Shown here in pieces: positions 61,404 to 64,000 of a DNA stretch of 64,000 nt. The stretch is from Spartobacteria bacterium (GTDB lineage: Bacteria > Verrucomicrobiota > Verrucomicrobiia > Chthoniobacterales > UBA10450), in NCBI GenBank assembly GCA_003169695.1, contig PNAS01000057.1, positions 97,026 to 161,025 of the forward strand. Reading direction: 5' to 3'. The translations under genes were made by a program, and so were the position numbers. Below the pieces are notes generated by a model. It saw only the letters and a program-made list of their open reading frames with translations. It had not been told where the DNA came from and ran no database searches. Position 1 is the first letter of the stretch. Each line of letters starts with the position of its first letter.

Positions 61404-63458
61404 TTACCAAATTCGGACGCGATCTTCCGGCGCGAGGTAGAGTTTCTCGCCCGGCTTCACATCATACGCCTCGTACCAGGGATCGAGGTTGCGGACCGTC
61501 TGCGCGCGCTCCGGGGCCGGGGCGTGGCCGTCAGTTACGATCTGCTGACGAAGTGCCGCCTCACGCGTCTTGTGCCGCCAGCTCTGCGCGAAAGCGAGAA
61601 AGAAACGCTGATCGCCGGTGAGCCCGTCGACAACGGGCAAGGGCGTGCCGTGGAGCGACATCTTGTATGCGTCGTAGGCCGCGGCGAGGCCGGCGACGTC
61701 CGCGATATTCTCGCCGAGCGTCAGCTCGCCGTTGACCTTCACGCCCGGCAATACCTCATAGGCGCTGTATTGGTCGATGAGTCGCTTGCTCGCCTGCTGG
61801 AAATGGACCTGGTCTTCCGGCGTCCACCAATTCTCGAGCTTTCCCGCAGCGTTGAATTCGGCGCCCGTATTGTCGAAGCTATGGCTGATCTCGTGGCCGA
61901 TAGTTGCGCCGATAGAGCCGTAGTTTGCGGCCGCATCGGCCTTCGGGTCGAAGAAGGGCGCTTCGAGGATCGCAGCCGGGAAGTTGAGTGCGTTCTGGAG
62001 CGGCAGGTTGACCGCATTCACCGTCTGCGGCGTCATCCACCATTCGCTCCGGTCAATCGGCTTCCCAAACTTGCCGAGCTGGTGCCGATACTCCCATTCG
62101 CCGGCGCGCAACGCGTTACCGACGGGATCGTCAGGCCGAATGACGAGACCCTTATAGTCACGCCACGTTTCAGGGTAGCCCACGCCCACTCGAAGTGTCT
62201 CAATCTTCGCCTTGGCCTGCTTCTTAGTCGCCGGTGCCATCCAGTCCAGCGCATCCACCCGCCGGTCGAAGGCGGCGAGGAGGTTTTTCGCGATCCCCTG
62301 TAACTCGACCTTGGACGAGGGCGGGAAATATTTCGCGACGTAGATCTTACCGACGGCATCCCCTAAGTCTGCGTTAACGTTCGTGATCGCGCGCTTCCAG
62401 CGGTCGCGCTGCTGTGGCGTTCCCCGCAGCGTCTTGTCGTAGAAGCCGAAGTGCAGGTCGTCATACGCTTTGGGAAGATATGCGGCGCTCCGGTTGAGCG
62501 TATGGAAGGTGCTCCAGTCCTTCCAGGTCTCAAGCGGTTCGCTGGCGACGAGCGCTGACAGACCTTTGATCGCGCTCGCCTGCCAGATGATGAAGGTCGG
62601 CTGTTTGTCGAGTCCGGCCGCGCTCAGATAAGCGTTCCAATCGAGCCCCGGTGCATCGGACGAAAGCTGGGTGGCGCTGCATGGATTATTCGCCTTGTGG
62701 ACATCCTCGCTCGCCGTCCGATCGAGCTGCGCGGTGGCGATCTTGGTTTCAAGAGCCATGATCCGCTCCGCTCGCGCGGCGGTCTCGCTTATGCCGGCAA
62801 GTTTCAGCATGTCGGCGACATAGGCTTGATAGGAGGCGCGATGTTCTGCCATCTCCGGCGTGTCTGAGACGTAATATTCCCGGTCGGGCATGCCAAGCCC
62901 GCCCTGCAAGAGGTAGGGGACAGTGCGGGCGGGGTCGTTCAGCGCTTGCGTGACAAAGAGGCCGAACAGGTTCTCAGTCCAGAAGTTGGTGGCATTCAGC
63001 GGATCGACGTCGGCGCGAAGCTGCTGGCCAAGCGCGCGAGCGAGGTCGGTTTTCGACCGGATTTCGGCGATCGTGGAGAGCCTCTGCTGGAGCGGAGCGA
63101 GGCCGCGCTTCTCGATGCCGGCCGTGTCCATGTAGGCGGCGTAATAGTCGGCGATCATCCGCTGCGGCGTGCCCGGTGCTGGTTTGCCGGCGCCCGCCTC
63201 GCGGATCAGGTCCGCGTTGCGTTTCTCAGCCTTCTCAAAGACCTCGAAGCCCACGCCCGTGCTCGAACGGTCAGCCGGTATTTCGGTCGTCTTGCGCCAG
63301 GCGCCATTCGCATATTCATTAAAGTCGTCGCCCGGTTTTACGGCGAGGTCGCGCAAGGCGAGGTTGACCCCGATCGCCTGTGCCGGCGGCGGAGAAGAGA
63401 ATAACATCGGCATTGTTGACGAAATCAGTGCGACCGATCCAAGGACTAGCATCTTCAT
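61404..63458 (-). CDS. M13 (neprilysin-like) zinc metallopeptidase
   Basis: The start at 63458 gives 684 residues with a signal peptide (MLVLGSVALISSTMPMLFSS). The protein has the PF05649/PF01431 halves: GDDFNEYANGAWRKTTEIP, FNPSYRI-like N-terminal lobe, INAFYSP-like region NAVNLPLQNALNFPAAIL, zinc site GHEISHSFDNTGAEF, and second Glu in LGENIADVAGL; the end is EKLYLAPEDRVRIW. M13 enzymes cut peptides of up to about 40 residues in the periplasm. Length and motifs are complete. Confidence 0.95.
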   Translation of the reverse strand: MKMLVLGSVALISSTMPMLFSSPPPAQAIGVNLALRDLAVKPGDDFNEYANGAWRKTTEIPADRSSTGVGFEVFEKAEKRNADLIREAGAGKPAPGTPQRMIADYYAAYMDTAGIEKRGLAPLQQRLSTIAEIRSKTDLARALGQQLRADVDPLNATNFWTENLFGLFVTQALNDPARTVPYLLQGGLGMPDREYYVSDTPEMAEHRASYQAYVADMLKLAGISETAARAERIMALETKIATAQLDRTASEDVHKANNPCSATQLSSDAPGLDWNAYLSAAGLDKQPTFIIWQASAIKGLSALVASEPLETWKDWSTFHTLNRSAAYLPKAYDDLHFGFYDKTLRGTPQQRDRWKRAITNVNADLGDAVGKIYVAKYFPPSSKVELQGIAKNLLAAFDRRVDALDWMAPATKKQAKAKIETLRVGVGYPETWRDYKGLVIRPDDPVGNALRAGEWEYRHQLGKFGKPIDRSEWWMTPQTVNAVNLPLQNALNFPAAILEAPFFDPKADAAANYGSIGATIGHEISHSFDNTGAEFNAAGKLENWWTPEDQVHFQQASKRLIDQYSAYEVLPGVKVNGELTLGENIADVAGLAAAYDAYKMSLHGTPLPVVDGLTGDQRFFLAFAQSWRHKTREAALRQQIVTDGHAPAPERAQTVRNLDPWYEAYDVKPGEKLYLAPEDRVRIW

Positions 63459-63725
63459 GCGGCCAGACTTGCAAAGATCCCTTTTGAAAAACAAGCCTGA
63501 TGTTTGATGCGAAGTCGAAATCGCGCGGAACGATTTCACTCCCTACGCAACCGGCCTGCGGACCAGATTCGCCATACTGGTTGTTTTCCGCGAAGTGGAG
63601 ATCGGACAACAGCTCGTGCAGCTCGAAAAACCATCGGACTGGATCAAGAAAAGAAAGAGCCGCGGCCAGCCATGGCCACCAAGATGCAGCCGACGATTTC
63701 GACAATCCGTTTTGCGAATGCCTGA
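63459..63725. other. Spacer between M13 peptidase and last gene
   Basis: About 270 bases. On the minus strand a frame (MSKSSAASWWPWLAAALSFLD) reads into the M13 leader, and another has a short membrane-like run (RIVEIVGCILVAMAG) ending in a stop; neither is a convincing gene alone. Confidence 0.4.
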
Positions 63726-64000
63726 TTACATTTTCGCTTTCGCCTCTTTCGCTTCCACGTCTCGCGAGTTGATGTCGAGCGTGATCATGAAGCCGTTTGT
63801 GCCTTTGAACTCGAATGGTTTTTCACCCGCGCGATAGGCTTGCACTTCATTCGGCATCATGACGAAGCCGTCGTTGCGCGGTACCCCCCAGTATTTCAGG
63901 TTTTTCATCACCACCGGCTCGGATGTCATGCCGGGGAATTTCTTCAGGACGACCTCAGCGGTTTTCCCGCCATCCATCCGCGCTTCGGCTTTTTCCTTCC
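63726..64000 (-). CDS. Unknown protein, 3' part (runs off window)
   Basis: The minus strand is open from the window end to 63726. It reads KEKAEARMDGGKTAEVVLKK, then PGMTSEPVVMKNLKYWGVPR and ends DVEAKEAKAKM. The frame has no start signal at the internal ATG (63977), and the upstream codons look coding, so the gene most likely begins outside the window. Family not recognised. Confidence 0.6.
   Translation of the reverse strand, partial: KEKAEARMDGGKTAEVVLKKFPGMTSEPVVMKNLKYWGVPRNDGFVMMPNEVQAYRAGEKPFEFKGTNGFMITLDINSRDVEAKEAKAKM

Noticed and set aside
63319..63705. 128-residue minus-strand frame starting MSKSSAASWWPW
   Set aside because: It overlaps the signal peptide region of the M13 gene and only its first 25 residues look protein-like.
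54430..64000. Long open frames on the opposite strand of GC-rich genes throughout the window
   Set aside because: They follow the high GC third-position pattern of the true genes, have no start signals and show no family motifs.

Overview
The window (about 60% GC by eye) looks like a chromosome segment of a soil-type Verrucomicrobiota bacterium, probably near Chthoniobacterales / 'Udaeobacter'-like lineages. This is inferred from gene content (paired DUF1800/DUF1501 secreted proteins, lipase maturation factor, S46 and M13 peptidases, many small secreted proteins) and from intergenic DNA full of degenerate ATTCG-rich phrases and palindromic GGCGTCTG/CAGACGCC elements. No database search was run. 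I found no rRNA, tRNA or CRISPR array.

Layout. 1-3.3 kb: pnp and rpsO, a family 2 glycosyltransferase, a GlsB-type membrane protein and a cupin. 3.3-4.8 kb: a small VOC gene and an AI-2E-type permease gene are both cut by an inversion of about 0.7 kb; flipping it back in silico restores both reading frames. 4.9-9.1 kb: small membrane and lipoproteins, a phosphoribosyltransferase and an ornithine-cyclodeaminase-like enzyme. 9.3-16.2 kb: DUF1800/DUF1501 pair, 6-phosphogluconate dehydrogenase, CPBP protease, DUF2059, outer membrane protein. 16.6-23.5 kb: methyltransferase remnant, S46 peptidase, phospholipase D-like lipoprotein, GDSL hydrolase with surface repeats. 23.6-28.9 kb: an O-acetylation pair (AlgJ/AlgX-like plus MBOAT), a TPR protein and a GumN-like protein with decayed copies nearby. 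29-36 kb: small secreted proteins, FAD monooxygenase, RelE/Xre toxin-antitoxin pair, cupin. 36.5-44 kb: an accessory zone with three ORF6N traces (one intact), a TonB-like gene, a Fic protein, a truncated RecB-like nuclease gene and most of the palindromic repeats. 44-50.8 kb: glycosyltransferase, ferredoxin, MsrB-like protein without the usual catalytic Cys, lipase maturation factor, Tat-exported aminotransferase with two broken copies of its 3' end. 51-56 kb: aldo/keto reductase, frameshifted GlxA-type regulator, DJ-1/YHS fusion, Na+/H+ antiporter. 56-64 kb: gene fragments, ice-binding-like repeat protein, second orphan response regulator, lipoprotein hydrolase, M13 peptidase and a gene running off the end.

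Most genes are single or in two-gene units. The clearest units are the reconstructed VOC-permease-cupin group, DUF1800-DUF1501, DUF2059-CPBP (overlapping), DUF5329-PLD (1 nt apart), AlgJ-like/MBOAT (4 nt overlap), toxin-antitoxin (44 nt overlap) and DJ-1/YHS-GlxA.

Several genes (AI-2E permease, 29.0 kb membrane protein, 31.4 kb protein, GlxA regulator, a 30.3 kb mini-ORF) become intact after one or two single-base corrections, mostly in short homopolymers. Either this genome is accumulating fresh pseudogenes or the assembly carries residual indel errors. This should be settled before the pseudogene calls, and possibly the inversion, are taken as biology. I saw no obvious new multi-gene system; the strongest unusual signals are the gene-splitting inversion, the palindromic repeat family and the divergent MsrB.
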